64,000 nt of DNA from Eubacteriaceae bacterium (GTDB lineage: Bacteria > Bacillota > Clostridia > Eubacteriales > Anaerofustaceae): contig WRIE01000005.1 in NCBI GenBank assembly GCA_009782875.1, forward strand, positions 1 to 64,000. Direction: 5' to 3'. Both the position numbers and the translations under genes were made by a program. The notes under the pieces were generated by a model. It did not search any database. It saw nothing but the letters and a program-made list of their open reading frames with translations, and had not been told where the DNA came from. Each line of letters starts with the position of its first letter. The stretch's first letter is position 1. Below are positions 61,930 through 64,000 of the stretch, one piece after another.

Positions 61930-62560
61930 ACTAGCGATCTGCCTATGTGCTACTGGAGGCGCAAATGAAGAAGAATCTTGTGGTCGTGCACAACTTGCTC
62001 GTTTTGCTGGCAAGCCTTTCACCAAATGTCTCTGCTGGATTTACCGGAGGAAGAGTGATTGAGCTTGCGCTGGCTTGACAGCGCAATGGAAGTTGTGGGA
62101 AAAGAGCAAAATGCTTTGATGGACGAGTATTTCCCCGGATTTTTCGAGGTGTCCAATGCCCATTCGAAGGGAAAGCTGCAATGCAAGTTTTGGTCTAATG
62201 CCTGCCGCCGTTCCAAGTCCTCGGCCAGGGCGCCGATGGGGTTCAGGAAGTTATTAGAAAAGCGGCTAAGGTTCCAAGAGGCTGCAGAGCTGGCCAGGGC
62301 GGCAGGCGCTTCCATTGGATTGAAACATACGCAAAACAAGGATGCTTTCAAGATTTCGCTGATGGCTGGAAGGCTGGCTCTGGCGGACGCGGTTCAGATA
62401 TTGGCAAGGATGGAAGCCGCGCTTGTAGCGGAAGTGTATACCGAACCGTGTAAGCGCCCTGGCGGGGACAGTTTCCTTGGTAGGGGTAGTGTCCTTGACC
62501 TGGGCGAGGGGACGGTTCACTTAGAGGGGGCGGAGTCCCTGACCTTGGCGGGGCAGGCTC
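61930..62560 (+). pseudogene. IS110-family transposase relic, N-terminal and spacer part
   Basis: VLLEAQMKKNLVVVHNLLVL (from about 61950) recalls the EATGxY region of the DEDD domain. Then NALMDEYFPGFFEV (from about 62108), AAELARAAGASIGLKHTQ, and FKISLMAGRLALADAVQILARMEAAL (to about 62420) follow the helical spacer between the two IS110 domains. It shares ISLMAGxLALA and QILARM with the relic at 34310. The C-terminal SGKHKG/RISKRG block is missing and frames are broken. Confidence 0.7.
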
Positions 62561-63147
62561 CCTTGGAGGTCGGGTGGCGCAGGTTTCCATCTAAACCACG
62601 GCAGGCAGCTCGCTGACGGAGAGACGCAGGATGCGCTTTCGAACAGGGCGCTCGACGAGGCAGACAATATGAATGTCCGGGAGTGGATGTTCTCGATGCT
62701 GTCTCAGTGGGGATAGAGTATTGGCGATTGCAGAGGGAAGCTTATCCAGATAAAAGCCCTCCAGTAAGCAAGGCTGGAGATAGCCCGCGCAAACGCAAGC
62801 GCTGATGGTGCCGCACAGCCCGCTGAAGCCTAGGAAAAGAATCATAGATGCAATGCTAGGATACTGGATAATCAAGTGGTGGAAATATCAAAACGCCTTC
62901 AAACCGCATTGGCCAAGGGTGTTTTTTACAGCCAGAAGATGCGCCTTATAGGATATTTTCGTCATAGGCGGCGCAGCGCTTTCTTAGTTTGCCCAGCGGG
63001 GCATTTTGGAGCGCTTTGTCATTTCCATAAAAAAATACTTGCACTAATCGCGGATACCAGTTGCCACTCAGGCTTTCAAGGGCAGCAGGCAAGGAATGCA
63101 AACAAGCAAATAATCAAGAAGAAAAAAAACGGCTGTCAAAGCCGTTG
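62561..63147. other. Debris between the IS110 relic and murI
   Basis: A short plus-strand tail, GRQLADGETQDALSNRALDE then MNVREWMFSMLSQWG (about 62600-62716), ends in TAG and looks like the C-terminus of an unidentified gene, without a start. The remainder to murI has no supported gene. Confidence 0.4.
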
Positions 63148-63951
63148 CTAGTCTATGTCTAAGGCAACTTTCAGCAAAGCGTCCACTTCCAAGTTGAGCC
63201 TCTTTATCGCTGCAGCGTATTCGTAGGTCTCAGCAGTAGTGAAAAGGGTTATCTTAGGGTCCCCAGTATCGTTTAGCAAGTTGTTTCTTGTCAAGTAGCT
63301 TTTAAGCATATCCACTTGCTTTATTGCCGGGTCGATAAGCCTAATATCCGGGTAGATATGGCTGATTTCATTCTTGATGATGGGAAAATGGCTGCATCCG
63401 AGTATAAGGCTTTTGATCCTCTTGTCTTTTTTTAAAACAGGGTCTAGAACTTCCCTGATGTTTTCATACAACAAGGGCTTGTTTTCAAGCTGGCTGTCTA
63501 TGATTTTGGGAAGGGATGCGCTGGAATTAGACACAACGTCAATATAAGGGTTGTGTTTTGCTATCGTGAATTCATACATGCCCATGTCTGTTGTGGCTTT
63601 TGTCGCAATAAGCCCCACACTGGGCTCCTTGACTATCTCGCATGCAGCCAGGGCTCCTGCTTCGATGATAGAGAACAGTTTCACGCTTGATTCGAGTTTG
63701 TCGATATAAGAGGAAATCGTGTTGCATGCAAGGAGTATCACCTTGACTCCACAGTCCTCTAAAAATCTGATCAAATGGCTGGCAAGCTTGACGATCTCTT
63801 GGGGGCTTTTGTTTCCATAAGGCATCCTCAGCGAATCCCCCAAGTAGACGATAGATTCGCCCTGAAGAGCTTCTTGCATTGCCACGACCGCAGTCAGCCC
63901 TCCCACACCCGAATCAAGTATGCCGACAGGCTCATTCATAATGTTGCTCAT
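63148..63951 (-). CDS. murI: Glutamate racemase
   Basis: 267 aa, supplying D-glutamate for peptidoglycan. VGILDSGVGGLTAV (9-22) carries the first catalytic-site Asp/Ser loop, YLGDSLRMPYGNKS follows, the two catalytic Cys are in LLACNTISSY and LILGCSHFPII, and the intervening residues fit. AAGGAG lies 11 nt before the ATG at 63951; an inner ATG four codons on is possible. The length is normal. Whatever lies upstream is cut by the window end. Confidence 0.95.
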   Translation of the reverse strand: MSNIMNEPVGILDSGVGGLTAVVAMQEALQGESIVYLGDSLRMPYGNKSPQEIVKLASHLIRFLEDCGVKVILLACNTISSYIDKLESSVKLFSIIEAGALAACEIVKEPSVGLIATKATTDMGMYEFTIAKHNPYIDVVSNSSASLPKIIDSQLENKPLLYENIREVLDPVLKKDKRIKSLILGCSHFPIIKNEISHIYPDIRLIDPAIKQVDMLKSYLTRNNLLNDTGDPKITLFTTAETYEYAAAIKRLNLEVDALLKVALDID

Positions 63952-64000
63952 TTGTTTTCAGGCTCCTTGGCGCAATGTGTCTTGGCTGCAATAACTGGTG

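Noticed and set aside
1-64000. tRNA genes, rRNA genes and CRISPR arrays
   Set aside because: None was recognised when reading both strands: no tRNA-like TPsiC arms in context and no regularly spaced direct repeats.

Overview
The window looks like part of a chromosome from an anaerobic, low-to-mid GC Clostridia-type Firmicute. The evidence is gene content: spoIIE next to the pth-mfd block (a Bacillus/Clostridium order), AddAB in place of RecBCD, a CIRCE operator before an Hsp20 gene, lipoprotein-anchored ABC binding proteins, NPxT-type C-terminal anchors, and two cobalamin riboswitches that act through terminators. Strong Shine-Dalgarno sites (AGGAGG) precede most starts. No tRNA, rRNA or CRISPR array was seen.

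Layout. 1-5040: a three-gene operon with the folds of 2-oxoacid dehydrogenase E1alpha, E1beta and E2, in which nearly all catalytic signature residues appear to be replaced and lipoyl domains are absent. This is the most unusual thing in the window. 5170-5672: a decayed leucine-rich-repeat gene. 5940-15709: pth, mfd, a PrsA-like foldase lipoprotein, spoIIE and a divergent PTS enzyme I-like protein. 15758-23000 (minus strand): an MgtA-type Mg2+ P-type ATPase, a small lytic transglycosylase and a zinc-type ABC operon (small His/Cys membrane protein, binding protein, ATPase, permease). 23286-26890: a tandem duplication carrying two GPH-family symporters. 27072-36386: three large exported proteins, two of them paralogues ending in NPSTAD and NPKTGD anchors, interspersed with an AIR-synthase-like (probable alpha-ribazole kinase) gene, an IS110 relic and a CIRCE-controlled hsp20. 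36889-41735: radC, maf, topA and a VanY-type carboxypeptidase.

41976-43850 is a nested transposon: an IS200/IS605 element (tnpA plus decayed tnpB) split by an 862-bp IS5-family copy flanked by TTA duplications. Removing the insert and one TTA rejoins tnpB in frame. 43905-53175 is a corrinoid/metal block: a stand-alone CobN-like chelatase subunit and two BtuF/FepB-like binding lipoproteins, each lipoprotein preceded by a cobalamin riboswitch with its own terminator, plus a UroD/MtaA-like protein followed by a 48-codon ORF. 53897-63951 holds a lipoprotein, a small Cys protein, addA and addB, a second IS110 relic with other gene debris, and murI.

How it fits together: housekeeping genes (translation, repair, topology, wall synthesis, sporulation) are interrupted by accessory islands for metal and corrinoid uptake, surface display and decayed mobile DNA. 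All protein assignments rest on motifs read by eye; no database search was run.
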